This document shows positions 26,868 through 35,857 of a stretch of 64,000 nucleotides of DNA, in pieces; within the stretch, counting starts at the first letter, position 1; each line of letters begins with the position of its first letter. The notes beneath the pieces are model-generated. The model was not told the origin of the DNA, made no database searches, and was given only the letters and a program-made list of their open reading frames with translations. A program made the position numbers and the translations under genes. The stretch comes from Salinisphaera sp. T31B1 (GTDB taxonomy: Bacteria; Pseudomonadota; Gammaproteobacteria; Nevskiales; Salinisphaeraceae): assembly GCF_040361275.1 (NCBI RefSeq), contig NZ_APNH01000001.1, forward strand, positions 744,001 through 808,000. The letters run 5' to 3'.

Positions 26868-28217
26868 ATGAGCGAACAATTCGATTTGATTGTTATCGGC
26901 GGCGGCAGCGGTGGCATGGCCACCGCGCGCCGTGCCGCGGCTTACGGCAAGCGGGTCGCGCTGATCGAGCGCGGACGTCTGGGCGGGACCTGCGTGAACG
27001 TGGGCTGTGTTCCCAAGAAGGTGATGTGGCACGCCGCCGACTTCGCCGAACGCGCCGCCCAGGCGCACGGCTACGGTTTCGATCTGGGCTCTGTCGAGCA
27101 CGACTGGGCGCGCCTGGTGGCTAATCGCGAGACCTATATCGAGCGTCTCAACGGCATTTACGAACGCAATCTGGACAAGGACGACGTCGAGTACCTCGCC
27201 GGCGATGCGCGTTTCGTGGGCGTGCGCACGGTGGCCGTCGGCGAGCGCGAACTGGTTGCCGATCATGTGGTCATCGCCACCGGCGGCAAACCGAGCTGGC
27301 CGGATGTGCCGGGCGCGGCGCTGGGCACCGACTCCGACGGCTTCTTCCAGTGGCGCGAGCGCCCGGCGCGCGTGGCGATTGTAGGCAGCGGTTATATCGC
27401 CTGCGAGCTGGCAGGCGTGCTCAACGGGCTGGGCGCCCGGGTGTCGCTGCTGTTACGGCGCGAGCACGTGCTCAAGGCGTTCGACGACATGCTGAGCGAT
27501 ACGCTCATAGAGCGCATGCGCGATGCGGGTATTGACGTACAGATGAATCGCTCGGTCGCCGAACTGTCCGAAGCCGGCGACGGCGTGTGCATCGACTGGG
27601 TCGGCGGCGGTGAACCGGCGCATGTCGATCGTCTGATCTGGGCCATCGGCCGTCTGCCCAATACCGATGGGCTGAGTCTGGAGGCCACCGGTCTGAGCGT
27701 GGCGGCCGACGGCACGATCCCGGTCGACGAATGGCAGGACACCTCGGTCGAAGGCGTCCATGCGCTGGGCGACGTGACCGGCGCGGTCGAGCTCACGCCG
27801 GTGGCGATCGCGGCCGGACGGCGTCTGTCGGACCGACTGTTCGGCGGACGACCGGATCGGCGGCTGGATTACCACAACATCCCCACGGTGGTCTTCACCC
27901 ATCCGCCGATCGGCACGGTCGGTCTGAGCGAGGCACAGGCACGCGAGCAATACGGCGACGCGGCGGTGAAGATCTACACCAGCCATTACGTAGCCCTTTA
28001 CCACGGCGTGCTCGAGCACAAGGTGGGCTCGGATATGAAGCTCGTATGCGTGGGTGACGACGAGCGCATTGTGGGCGCCCATGTCATCGGCGACGGCGCC
28101 GACGAGATGCTCCAGGGTTTTGCGGTCGCGGTGAAGATGGGCGCGACCAAGACCGATTTCGACGATACCGTTGCGATTCATCCGACCAGCGCGGAAGAAT
28201 TCGTCACCATGACGTGA
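26868..28217 (+). CDS. gorA: Glutathione-disulfide reductase
   Basis: A 449-residue FAD- and NADPH-dependent reductase keeping glutathione reduced. FAD motif [14 protein letters not shown] is at the N-terminus, the redox disulfide is Cys42-Cys47 ([13 protein letters not shown]), the NAD(P)H fold reads [14 protein letters not shown], and the C-terminal [11 protein letters not shown] carries the catalytic His-Glu pair. The length equals that of E. coli Gor. ATG 26868 is the first codon giving the conserved N-terminus. The next gene starts within its stop codon. Confidence 0.93.
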   Translation: MSEQFDLIVIGGGSGGMATARRAAAYGKRVALIERGRLGGTCVNVGCVPKKVMWHAADFAERAAQAHGYGFDLGSVEHDWARLVANRETYIERLNGIYERNLDKDDVEYLAGDARFVGVRTVAVGERELVADHVVIATGGKPSWPDVPGAALGTDSDGFFQWRERPARVAIVGSGYIACELAGVLNGLGARVSLLLRREHVLKAFDDMLSDTLIERMRDAGIDVQMNRSVAELSEAGDGVCIDWVGGGEPAHVDRLIWAIGRLPNTDGLSLEATGLSVAADGTIPVDEWQDTSVEGVHALGDVTGAVELTPVAIAAGRRLSDRLFGGRPDRRLDYHNIPTVVFTHPPIGTVGLSEAQAREQYGDAAVKIYTSHYVALYHGVLEHKVGSDMKLVCVGDDERIVGAHVIGDGADEMLQGFAVAVKMGATKTDFDDTVAIHPTSAEEFVTMT

Positions 28218-29098
28218 TCGGGCGTGGTGTACAACGTCTGCTTGGCATAGGCGGCGTGAGTCTACTGACGGTGCTGGCCAGTGCCTGCTCCGGCCAGTTC
28301 TGGGCCAATACGCTGACCCCGCCGTGGGGCTATGATCGGCATGCCGATATCGCCTACGGACCGCTCGATCGCCAGCGCCTGGATGTCTATGTCCCCCACG
28401 ACAAGGTCGCCGATGCACCTGTCGTGGTGTTCTTCTACGGCGGCAGCTGGCAGACGGGTAGCCGTCAAGGCTACCGCTTCGTCGGTCAGGCGCTGGCCTC
28501 ACGCGGACTGATCGCGGTCATACCCGACTACCGGCTCTATCCGCCCACCACGTTTCCGGGCTTTGTCGAGGACGGCGCGCTTGCAACCGCCTGGGCCTAT
28601 CGGCATGCGGCCGACTACGGCGGTGATTCCGCGAAGTTGTTCGTGGCCGGCCATTCGGCCGGCGCGCATATTGCGGCCCTGCTGGCCACCGACGGGCATT
28701 ATCTGGCCGACACGGGTCTGTCGATCCGGGATCTGGCCGGGTTCGTCGGCATGGCTGGCCCTTACGATTTCCTGCCGATCACCGACCCGGCGCTCAAGCC
28801 GATATTCGCCCCGGAATCGGCCTGGCCGAGTTCTCAGCCGATCCATTTCGTGGACGGCGACGAGCCGCCGATGCTTTTGATGCACGGATCCGCGGACAAG
28901 ACCGTCTATCCGAAAAACAGTCGGAATCTGGCCCAAAAGGTTAATGATTCGGGCGGATCGGCCATATTGGAAATCTATCCGGGCGTCGGCCATATCGGGC
29001 TCATCGCGCCCCTTGCTGCACCGCTTCGGATGACCGGCAGCGAGCTGGATGACTTCGCGGATTTCGTCAAACAAGTAAGCACAGACAGCCAGCGTTAA
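28214..29098 (+). CDS. Alpha/beta-hydrolase (carboxylesterase-like) lipoprotein
   Basis: A 294-residue alpha/beta-hydrolase. The oxyanion loop reads [16 protein letters not shown], the nucleophile elbow is GHSAGAH with Ser148, and the acid and His sites are likely in [14 protein letters not shown] and GVGHIGL. An N-terminal hydrophobic stretch ends in ASAC (Cys25), suggesting a lipoprotein. The start is GTG 28214, overlapping the gorA stop. It resembles esterases of the kynurenine-formamidase/BD-FAE type; the substrate is unknown. Confidence 0.82.
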   Translation: MIGRGVQRLLGIGGVSLLTVLASACSGQFWANTLTPPWGYDRHADIAYGPLDRQRLDVYVPHDKVADAPVVVFFYGGSWQTGSRQGYRFVGQALASRGLIAVIPDYRLYPPTTFPGFVEDGALATAWAYRHAADYGGDSAKLFVAGHSAGAHIAALLATDGHYLADTGLSIRDLAGFVGMAGPYDFLPITDPALKPIFAPESAWPSSQPIHFVDGDEPPMLLMHGSADKTVYPKNSRNLAQKVNDSGGSAILEIYPGVGHIGLIAPLAAPLRMTGSELDDFADFVKQVSTDSQR

Positions 29099-29144
29099 GG
29101 TTGGTCGTGTATCGTCGGGCGCTTGTTCAAGCGGTATCTCCGAC

Positions 29145-29555
29145 ATGCATCGTTTTCTGGCAATGACGATCAGCGTGCTCATACTACTGTGCGCTATGGC
29201 CCTTCCCGCCCAGGCAGAACTGGTCGAATGGAAAGAGCTTAGTGTCTCGGCTTCTGCTTATAACTCAGTCGCTTGGCAGACGACCAAGAACAAGCCGTCG
29301 ATCGCTGCCTGGGGTGACGAACTCAAGCCCGGCATGCGGGCAATCGCGGTCTCGCGCGATCTGATCGATCAGGGGCTCACGCACGGCACCCGGGTCAAGA
29401 TCGAAGGTCTGCCCGGGGTGTATGTCGTACGCGACAAGATGAACAGCCGCTGGCGCAAGAAGATCGACATCTACATGGGTAAGGATGTGGCGGCCGCGCG
29501 CCAGTGGGGCATCCAGAAAGACATCCAGATTTCCTGGGCCGATCCGGCCGAGTAA
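29145..29555 (+). CDS. 3D-domain (double-psi beta-barrel) exported protein
   Basis: A 136-residue protein with a signal peptide (cleavage near AQA-ELV) followed by one 3D domain. The motif LTHGTRVKIEGLPG...VVRDKMNSRWRKKIDIYMG holds the conserved aspartates that name the domain. Such domains are found in periplasmic cell-wall-associated proteins, including lytic transglycosylases, but no separate catalytic domain is present. It stands alone between a hydrolase and gpmA. Confidence 0.8.
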   Translation: MHRFLAMTISVLILLCAMALPAQAELVEWKELSVSASAYNSVAWQTTKNKPSIAAWGDELKPGMRAIAVSRDLIDQGLTHGTRVKIEGLPGVYVVRDKMNSRWRKKIDIYMGKDVAAARQWGIQKDIQISWADPAE

Positions 29556-29666
29556 GCGGCCAGTCGTCGGCCGGCGGATGAACGCTGTGCCGGGCTGCGG
29601 CATAATACCGGCCCGTGCCGTCGATCGGCTCGTTCCAGTGCTGTTCAATCCATTCAGGGAGCCGCC

Positions 29667-30419
29667 ATGCCCGGCCAGCTCGTATTGCTACGCCACGGCC
29701 AGAGCCAGTGGAACCTCGAGAATCGCTTCACAGGTTGGGTCGATGTCGATCTGACCGAGCAGGGCCGAGCCGAAGGGCGTGCCGCCGGTCGGCTCCTCGC
29801 CGAGGAAGGTCTGCGCTTCGATGTTGCCTACACATCGCTGCTGCAGCGAGCGATCAAGACGATGTGGCTCGCCCTCGACGAGATGGACCAGCCCTGGGTT
29901 GACGTGACTCGCCACTGGCGCCTCAATGAACGCCACTACGGGGGCTTGCAGGGTCTGGACAAGGCGGAGACATCGGCCAAGCACGGTGAGGATCAGGTGC
30001 ATGTCTGGCGTCGCAGCTACGATATTCCGCCGCCGCCCATGGCCGACGACGACCCTGGCCATCCGCGCTTCGATGCCCGCTATCGTCATCTGGATGCGCG
30101 CGTGCTGCCGGCCACCGAATCGCTGGCGCTCACGCTCGAACGGGTGCTGCCCTTCTGGCACGACGCAATCGCGCCCGATCTGAAGGCCGGCAAGACCGTG
30201 CTGGTGACCGCGCACGGCAATAGCCTGCGTGCGTTGGTGAAGTACCTGGACGATATCGCCGACGATGTGATCACCGGCGTGAATATCCCGACCGGCATTC
30301 CCCAGCTCTATCGGCTCGACGACGAATTGAACGTGATCGACTCGCGCTATCTGGGCGATGCCGAGGCCGCCGAAGCGGCCGCTCAGGCGGTGGCCAACCA
30401 GGCCAAGAGCGGCGCCTGA
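29667..30419 (+). CDS. gpmA: 2,3-bisphosphoglycerate-dependent phosphoglycerate mutase
   Basis: A 250-residue glycolytic enzyme interconverting 3- and 2-phosphoglycerate. The phosphohistidine motif [10 protein letters not shown] (His10), [15 protein letters not shown] and [14 protein letters not shown] are all intact, and the length fits the cofactor-dependent family. CATAAT at 29601-29606 could be a -10 box, without a good -35. It appears to be transcribed alone. Confidence 0.95.
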   Translation: MPGQLVLLRHGQSQWNLENRFTGWVDVDLTEQGRAEGRAAGRLLAEEGLRFDVAYTSLLQRAIKTMWLALDEMDQPWVDVTRHWRLNERHYGGLQGLDKAETSAKHGEDQVHVWRRSYDIPPPPMADDDPGHPRFDARYRHLDARVLPATESLALTLERVLPFWHDAIAPDLKAGKTVLVTAHGNSLRALVKYLDDIADDVITGVNIPTGIPQLYRLDDELNVIDSRYLGDAEAAEAAAQAVANQAKSGA

Positions 30420-30441
30420 GGCGCCAGCGCGGGCCAGCGTG

Positions 30442-30924
30442 TCAGCGACGCAACGCGTAGCGCAGGCGTGTGCCGGCCGGCTCGATCAGGCCGGCTTCGG
30501 CCAGCCATGTCCGTGCGTCCTCGGCGTCCTCGGCAAACCAGGCGGCCGCGCTGCCCAGCCGGAAGGTATATCCCCAGGCGTCCATCTCGGCGCACATGCG
30601 CGCACGATCGTGTCCGGCGAGCAGATCGGCGGCCAGAATCTGCCAGTAGCAGACTGCGTTCTCCTCGTCGTAGTCCCCTCCGGCGTTGGTGTCCAGCCCG
30701 CGTCGCCGGGCGTCGTCCATGCACACGAAATGGCCGGCCTCGTGAAGCGCCGAATGCACCGGCGTATCGGCACGCACGTACAGTGTATGGCCGCGCAAGC
30801 CGGCTTCGGCGTCGCCCCAGAAGCTGCCGGGAATCGATTGGTCGTCGGCGACTCGCTCCACGCCGAGCTCGAATCGGTTCAACAAGGTGCGCAAGCGATC
30901 GATGCCCAGGTCGGCCACGGTCAT
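30442..30924 (-). CDS. Unknown protein with HEAGH metal-binding motif
   Basis: A 160-residue soluble protein I cannot name. HEAGH at residues 61-65, followed by acidic DYDEEN around 85-89, resembles a gluzincin-type zinc peptidase site. The segments IPGSFWGDAEAGLRGHTLYV and WGYTFRLGSAAAWF look like conserved family blocks seen in hypothetical proteins. The start is uncertain: ATG 30924 gives a compact protein, while a TTG at 30984 would add 20 residues; neither has a good ribosome site. It is divergent from a lipoprotein gene. Proteolytic activity is a guess. Confidence 0.72.
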   Translation of the reverse strand: MTVADLGIDRLRTLLNRFELGVERVADDQSIPGSFWGDAEAGLRGHTLYVRADTPVHSALHEAGHFVCMDDARRRGLDTNAGGDYDEENAVCYWQILAADLLAGHDRARMCAEMDAWGYTFRLGSAAAWFAEDAEDARTWLAEAGLIEPAGTRLRYALRR

Positions 30925-30998
30925 GACGGCCGGCTCGGCGGGCAGGGTCGTCTCCGATTGACGTACAGTATGCAAATTGCTCAAAGCACAGGTGAAAT

Positions 30999-31841
30999 GT
31001 GAAACCGCAAATCAAATCTTATCTGATCGTGGCCTGCCTCGGCGCGCTCATGCTCGCCGGCTGCGCGACCGGGCCGACCAGCGAACCGGCACAGACCAGC
31101 GCCGCCAATCGTGTGCTGGAAGCCTACGACGTGCCCGATCTGCTGGCCCAGGCAGCGCCGGCGGTGTCGCAGTCGTTGGACAAGAACCTGCCCGACGATG
31201 TGCCGACTGCCGAACGCCAGCGTCTGCGTGACGCGGTGTATGCCGCCTATGCGCCTGACGCGCTGGCTGCCGATGTCACCCAGCGTCTGCGTGAACAGGC
31301 CAAGACGGACGGCCGCGAGCGGGCCCTGGCGTCTGCCGCCGACGAGCTTGCTTCGCCGCTGGCACAGCGCATGATCAGCCTGGAATCGGCCACCGGAGAC
31401 GACGGCTTCGCCCAGGGCTTTTCCGCGTTTGTCGAACAGCCGGCCACCGATGCGCGCAAGCGCCGTCTGCGGATCATCGATTCGCTGTCCGACGATATGC
31501 AGATCGTGCAGTTGCAGACCGCATTCAACGTGACCCTGCTCGAGGCGATGATCCGGGGCCGCAATGCGGTGGTCGACAGCGACCGTCAGGTGGACGAGCC
31601 GCAGATCGAGCGGATGTTGTCGAATACGCGTGACGGTATTCGGGGCAAGCTCGATGAGCGCGTGCCGTTGATGCTGCTGTATGTGTACCGCGATGTCGAC
31701 GACGCGACGCTGCAGGATTATGCCGATCTGCAGAGCCAGCCGGACATGGTATGGACAAATCAGGCCGTCGAGAAGGCGATCATCGACGCACTGGCCGCCG
31801 CCGGCGATCAGGTGCCGACCATCTACAACCAGGGCGCCTAG
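30999..31841 (+). CDS. Conserved hypothetical lipoprotein, alpha-helical
   Basis: A 280-residue protein with lipobox LAGC (Cys22) and then a largely helical, acidic body with no motif I recognise. The start is GTG 30999, with AGGTGA just upstream. It is likely anchored in the outer membrane facing the periplasm. It ends three bases before the CoA-binding gene, so the two are co-transcribed, but no functional link is evident. Confidence 0.78.
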   Translation: MKPQIKSYLIVACLGALMLAGCATGPTSEPAQTSAANRVLEAYDVPDLLAQAAPAVSQSLDKNLPDDVPTAERQRLRDAVYAAYAPDALAADVTQRLREQAKTDGRERALASAADELASPLAQRMISLESATGDDGFAQGFSAFVEQPATDARKRRLRIIDSLSDDMQIVQLQTAFNVTLLEAMIRGRNAVVDSDRQVDEPQIERMLSNTRDGIRGKLDERVPLMLLYVYRDVDDATLQDYADLQSQPDMVWTNQAVEKAIIDALAAAGDQVPTIYNQGA

Positions 31842-31844
31842 ACC

Positions 31845-32258
31845 ATGCCGATGATCGAGAACGACACCGATGTCCGAGAGATCCTGGCGCGGGTGCGGCG
31901 TATCGCCGTGCTCGGACTGTCGTCCAAGTCCGAGCGTCCTTCATATGGTGTGGCCAAGGCCATGCAGGCCGAGGGTTACCAGATCGTCCCGGTCAACCCG
32001 AACGAGGATGTAGTCCTCGGTGAAAACGCCTTCCCTGATCTGCGCCATGTCACCGGCATGATCGACATGGTCGACGTGTTCCGTGCGCCCGAGCACGTGC
32101 CGCAGATCGTGGACGCCTGTATCGAGCGCCATGTCCATGTCCTTTGGTTGCAGGAAGGCGTCGTGCATGCCGAGGCGGCGCAGAAGGCCGCCAATGCGGG
32201 GATCGACGTAGTCATGGGCCGCTGCATGCTCAAGGAGTATCGCCGCCTGCTCGGGTAG
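31845..32258 (+). CDS. CoA-binding domain protein (YccU-like)
   Basis: A 137-residue single-domain protein of the CoA-binding Rossmann family. It contains RIAVLGLSSKSERPSYGVAK, the IVPVNPN strand, FPDLRHV, and MGRCMLKEYRRL at the end, as in E. coli YccU. The family binds CoA, but its cellular job is not established. A strong terminator follows. Confidence 0.88.
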   Translation: MPMIENDTDVREILARVRRIAVLGLSSKSERPSYGVAKAMQAEGYQIVPVNPNEDVVLGENAFPDLRHVTGMIDMVDVFRAPEHVPQIVDACIERHVHVLWLQEGVVHAEAAQKAANAGIDVVMGRCMLKEYRRLLG

Positions 32259-32281
32259 CTCAGCCCCTGCTGATGGAACCG

Positions 32282-32313
32282 GCCCGGGTGAATGCGTTCG
32301 CCCGGGCTTTTTT
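32282..32313 (+). terminator. Rho-independent terminator
   Basis: GCCCGGGTGAA (32282-32292) and TTCGCCCGGGC (32297-32307) form an eleven-pair stem with one G-T pair and a TGCG loop, followed by TTTTTT (32308-32313). It ends the lipoprotein/CoA-binding operon. The stop of the convergent LysR gene begins in the T run. Confidence 0.93.
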
Positions 32314-33226
32314 ATTGCGCGCCGGCGTATAGCAGCGATCGGTCGGCCCGGCAGCGCTCGATGATGAAATGCCAGGTGCGATTGACCGCGGCAAAACGGT
32401 GCAGATCGCGGTTGGTCGATATCCAGTAGTGGCGTACGAATTGCGCGTCGGCCAATACCCGAACCAGTCGCGGATCGTCGCGTCCCATGTAGTCCGGCAG
32501 GATGGACAGCCCCACGCCGGCCGCAGCGGCTTCCCGCTGGGCGCCGATCGTCGTGCTCTGGAACACGAAGTTCAAACTCGGCGAGATCTCGTAGTGATAC
32601 TTGAGCTCGTCGGTGAACATCATGCTCTCGATATAGCCGATCCAGGCATGCTCGACGAGCTCTCGACGCTCTCGGATCGGCCCGTGCCGGGCCAGATACT
32701 CCTGGCTTGCATAGATACCGAGCGTGTAATCGGTGAGCAGGCGGCGGATGACGAATTCGCCGGTCGGCTGCTCGAGCGTGATGCTGATATCCGCCTCGCG
32801 GCTGGCCACAGTGGTCGATTTCGGCAGTGAAATGAAATCGATCTCGATACGCTGTTCGGGCATCCATTGGGCGATGCGCCGGGACAAATAGTTATCGCCC
32901 AGGCCTTCGGTCACGCCGATACGCACCCGTGAGCGCGTCGCCCCCGGCGTGCCCAGCACTTCCAGCCCCAGGCGCAGATTCCGTTCGAGACTTTCGGCGT
33001 GTCGGAACAGACGATCGCCGGCATGGGTCAGTTCGAAGCCCTGGCCGGTCTGTACGAACAGCTGTGCCGCCAGCGCCGATTCCAGGGCGCGAACCCGATT
33101 GCCGACGGTGACATGCGAGGTATCCAGTACGCGGGCGGCATGGCTGAGACGGCCGTGGCGAGCCACCGCCAGGAAGAACTTGAGATCGTTCCAGTTGGTG
33201 GCCAGGAGCTGGGCTTCATCCGACAT
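32312..33226 (-). CDS. LysR-family transcriptional regulator
   Basis: A 304-residue LysR regulator with an N-terminal winged helix (NWNDLKFFLAVARHGRLSHA, ARVLDTSHVTVGNRVRALES) and a C-terminal effector domain from about residue 95. It is divergent from a nitrilase-family gene over a 121-base gap, the usual arrangement for a regulator of its neighbour. I infer that it activates the nitrilase/symporter unit in response to the transported compound or its product. Confidence 0.9.
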   Translation of the reverse strand: MSDEAQLLATNWNDLKFFLAVARHGRLSHAARVLDTSHVTVGNRVRALESALAAQLFVQTGQGFELTHAGDRLFRHAESLERNLRLGLEVLGTPGATRSRVRIGVTEGLGDNYLSRRIAQWMPEQRIEIDFISLPKSTTVASREADISITLEQPTGEFVIRRLLTDYTLGIYASQEYLARHGPIRERRELVEHAWIGYIESMMFTDELKYHYEISPSLNFVFQSTTIGAQREAAAAGVGLSILPDYMGRDDPRLVRVLADAQFVRHYWISTNRDLHRFAAVNRTWHFIIERCRADRSLLYAGAQ

Positions 33227-33347
33227 GACAGGGTATCGATTCGCGCGTTCTAAAAATTATGACATGCGCTGAAAGATATTTTGTATTCCGTCGCACGAGC
33301 CCAGCGGCTAGATTCGAGCCACGTTTCGAATCACCCGATCATCCGCC

Positions 33348-34199
33348 ATGCAATCCGATACCGCTGTCTCGGTCGTCCAGCACGCGCCACGCGAGATGGG
33401 CCAGAGCGAGACCAATATCGACTACATCGTGGCCAGTCTCGCAGCCGAGGCGGCCCGCGGCAGCCGACTGGTGGTGTTTCCCGAAATGGGAATCACCAGC
33501 TTCTTTCGCCACGAGCCGGGCGGATACGAGCGCTATTGGCGCGAGGCCACCATCGAACTCGACGGCCCGGAACTGGCGCGGATCATCGAGGCAGCGGCGG
33601 CGGCCGACGTCCATGCCGTGGTCGGCTTTGCCGAGCGATCGGCTAGCACGGGCGTTATCTACAACAGTGCCGCACTGGTCGGTCCGGCGGGCATCCTCGG
33701 CGTGACCCGCAAGGTTCATCTGCCGGGGCTAGAGAAGATGTACTACACGCCGTCGGATTCCATCGACGTCATCGACAGCCCGTTCGGTCGTATCGGGATC
33801 GCGATCTGTTACGACGTCATGTTCCCGGAATACTTCCGGGCACTGTCCGATCAGGGCGCCGAGATCATCGTGTTCTGTTCGTCGACCTGGCGCGGCGGCG
33901 CCAAGGGCGGCGTGGGCCTGGAAGGGGTCAAACGCGACTACTGGTCGGCGCTGCCGATGGTCACCGCGATCCAGAACCAGGCGTTCGTGGTCGCCTGCAA
34001 CGCCTGTGGCCGTCTGGATATGGGCGACCAGGCGGGCACCTGGGAGCGGTTGGGGCTGAGCCAGATCGTTGCGCCCACCGGTGAGGTGCTGGCCGCCGCC
34101 GGCGACTGCGACGAGGAAATCATCCGCGCCGAGTTGGCCGTCAACGACATGGTCGCGGCGCGTACCAGCTACCGGTTCCTGACCGATCGGCTGCTGTAA
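33348..34199 (+). CDS. Nitrilase-superfamily carbon-nitrogen hydrolase
   Basis: A 283-residue C-N hydrolase with the full Glu-Lys-Cys triad: Glu46 (VVFPEMG), Lys122 (TRKVHLPG) and Cys154 (AICYDVMFPE). The family cleaves nitriles, amides or carbamoyl groups; the sequence looks closer to amidase or carbamoyl-amidase branches than to true nitrilases, but this is weak. It is followed by a sodium symporter, which probably imports its substrate, and is divergent from a LysR gene. Confidence 0.88.
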   Translation: MQSDTAVSVVQHAPREMGQSETNIDYIVASLAAEAARGSRLVVFPEMGITSFFRHEPGGYERYWREATIELDGPELARIIEAAAAADVHAVVGFAERSASTGVIYNSAALVGPAGILGVTRKVHLPGLEKMYYTPSDSIDVIDSPFGRIGIAICYDVMFPEYFRALSDQGAEIIVFCSSTWRGGAKGGVGLEGVKRDYWSALPMVTAIQNQAFVVACNACGRLDMGDQAGTWERLGLSQIVAPTGEVLAAAGDCDEEIIRAELAVNDMVAARTSYRFLTDRLL

Positions 34200-34234
34200 T
34201 CTTTCGTATCAAGGGCATTTCGGGGGAATAGAAC

Positions 34235-35707
34235 GTGACAGAAATACGCATCATGATGTGGGTGGGCTTGGTGATCTTCCTCGCGCTGATCGCCGTGCTT
34301 GGCTATATCGGCTCGAAGAAGACGACCACCATCGCCGATTTCTCCATTGCTGGGGCTTCGCTTGGCCCGGGCGTGTTGGGCCTGGCCTATGCCGCGACCT
34401 TCTTCAGCGCCTCCACGTTCGTCGGCTATACCGGATGGGCCTATGAATGGGGATTCTCCTCGCTCTGGATATTCCTGACGCTGATCGCGGCCTCGCCGCT
34501 GGGGCTGATCGTGATCGCCAAGCGTGCTCGGGCCATGAACATCACGCAGAACTCGCTGTCGCTGCCGGATTGGCTGGGCGATCGCTACGACAGTGACTTC
34601 GTGCGGGTCGGCGCCGCGCTGATCTGTCTGTTCAACATTTTCTATATCGCGGCCCAGTTCGCCGCTGGCGCGTGGATTTTCAACACCCTCCTGGGCTTGC
34701 CTTACGACGTGGGCGTGGTGTTCATCGCCGTCATCGTGGTCGCCTATGTGTTCGGCGGCGGATCCTATGCCGATATCTATACCGATGCCGCCCAGGCGCT
34801 GCTGATGATGATCATGGGTGTGCTCGTGTTCGTGTCGATCTTCTGGATGTTCGACGGCGGCCTGACCAGCTCACTGACCCAGATCTCCGAGACCCTGGCC
34901 GCACGCGACCCCAACCTGGTGGCCGCGATCAACCCCGACTCGATCGTGTTTTACTCGGTCCCGGCCATCATCGGTGCGTTCATCATCCAGTTCGCCTTCG
35001 CCGCCCAGCCGCAGCTGTTCAACAAGGTGCTGGCGCTCAAGGATCCGAAGGACATGCGCCGCATGATTCTGGTCTATATCGCTTCGGCGCTGTGTTTTCT
35101 GCTGGTGATCTTCGGCGGTCTGTATGCAGCGGTCACCGTCAACGTGGACAATCTCGATCAGAGCCTGCTGCAGTACGTCACCATCGCGTTTCCGCCGATC
35201 ATCTCGGCGTTTCTTGGCCTGGTGATCATCGCCGCGGCGATGTCGACGACCGACGGCATTTTCGTGGTCATGTCCACGATCGTGGCCAACGATATCTATC
35301 TGAAATTCCTGGTGCGTCGCGGCTATATCAAGAAGACGCAGGCGGAGGCCGAGCACACCGCACTATGGCTGTCGCGCTGGTCGGTCATCGTGGTCGGCGT
35401 GGTTGCGTCACTGATCGTGTTCAACCCGCCCGAGTCGATCGGCATGTTCATCTGGATCGGCATCTCCGGGGTGGCCTCGGGAACGCTCGGCCCGCTACTG
35501 GCCAGCCTGTTCGTCCCGGCGCTGGCCACGCGTACAGCGGCCTCATGCTCGCTGGTGGCCGGCCTCGTCGCCTACCTGCTGATTCTGCTCACCGGCGCGA
35601 TCAAGAGCACCATGGCGGCCGGTTCCGTGGGCGTGCTGATCGGACTGGCCGTCATGCTGGTCGTCGGCTATGCCACTCGCCATCATCTGACCAACCAGGA
35701 GGGCTGA
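34235..35707 (+). CDS. Sodium:solute symporter (SSS family)
   Basis: A 490-residue membrane protein with about 13 hydrophobic segments. SSS features are the N-terminal GYIGSKKTTTIADFSIAG, the substrate/sodium core SASTFVGYTGWAYEWG, and TDAAQALLMM. The start is GTG 34235 after GGGGGAAT; an ATG at 34253 is also possible. A 31-codon membrane peptide gene follows after three bases. Together with the nitrilase it forms an uptake-and-hydrolysis unit for an amide or nitrile; the substrate is unknown. Confidence 0.9.
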   Translation: MTEIRIMMWVGLVIFLALIAVLGYIGSKKTTTIADFSIAGASLGPGVLGLAYAATFFSASTFVGYTGWAYEWGFSSLWIFLTLIAASPLGLIVIAKRARAMNITQNSLSLPDWLGDRYDSDFVRVGAALICLFNIFYIAAQFAAGAWIFNTLLGLPYDVGVVFIAVIVVAYVFGGGSYADIYTDAAQALLMMIMGVLVFVSIFWMFDGGLTSSLTQISETLAARDPNLVAAINPDSIVFYSVPAIIGAFIIQFAFAAQPQLFNKVLALKDPKDMRRMILVYIASALCFLLVIFGGLYAAVTVNVDNLDQSLLQYVTIAFPPIISAFLGLVIIAAAMSTTDGIFVVMSTIVANDIYLKFLVRRGYIKKTQAEAEHTALWLSRWSVIVVGVVASLIVFNPPESIGMFIWIGISGVASGTLGPLLASLFVPALATRTAASCSLVAGLVAYLLILLTGAIKSTMAAGSVGVLIGLAVMLVVGYATRHHLTNQEG

Positions 35708-35710
35708 ACC

Positions 35711-35806
35711 ATGTGGGTCAACGAAATGCTCACCATCTGGCTGTACGGCACCATCGGCGCGCTTGTCGTATGCGGCATCAGCCTCGCCGTCTGGTATCGC
35801 GACTGA
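35711..35806 (+). CDS. 31-residue symporter accessory membrane peptide
   Basis: This very small gene encodes one predicted membrane helix (about residues 7-28) with a C-terminal YRD. It starts three bases after the symporter stop and has a strong ribosome site (GGAGGG, seven-base gap). Small accessory peptides of this size are known beside some SSS and NSS transporters. It probably stabilises or modulates the symporter. Its short length makes it easy to miss in routine annotation. Confidence 0.72.
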   Translation: MWVNEMLTIWLYGTIGALVVCGISLAVWYRD

Positions 35807-35815
35807 CACGCCGGT

Positions 35816-35846
35816 ACGAGACCAGGCGCCGGGGGCCTGGCCTCGT
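35816..35846. terminator. Bidirectional hairpin between symporter and TonB genes
   Basis: ACGAG and CCAGGC (35816-35827, one base between) pair with GCCTGG and CTCGT (35835-35846) around a seven-base loop, with one mismatch. It lies in a 51-base convergent gap, so it probably serves both transcripts. Confidence 0.55.
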
Positions 35847-35857
35847 GTCCGGATGAC

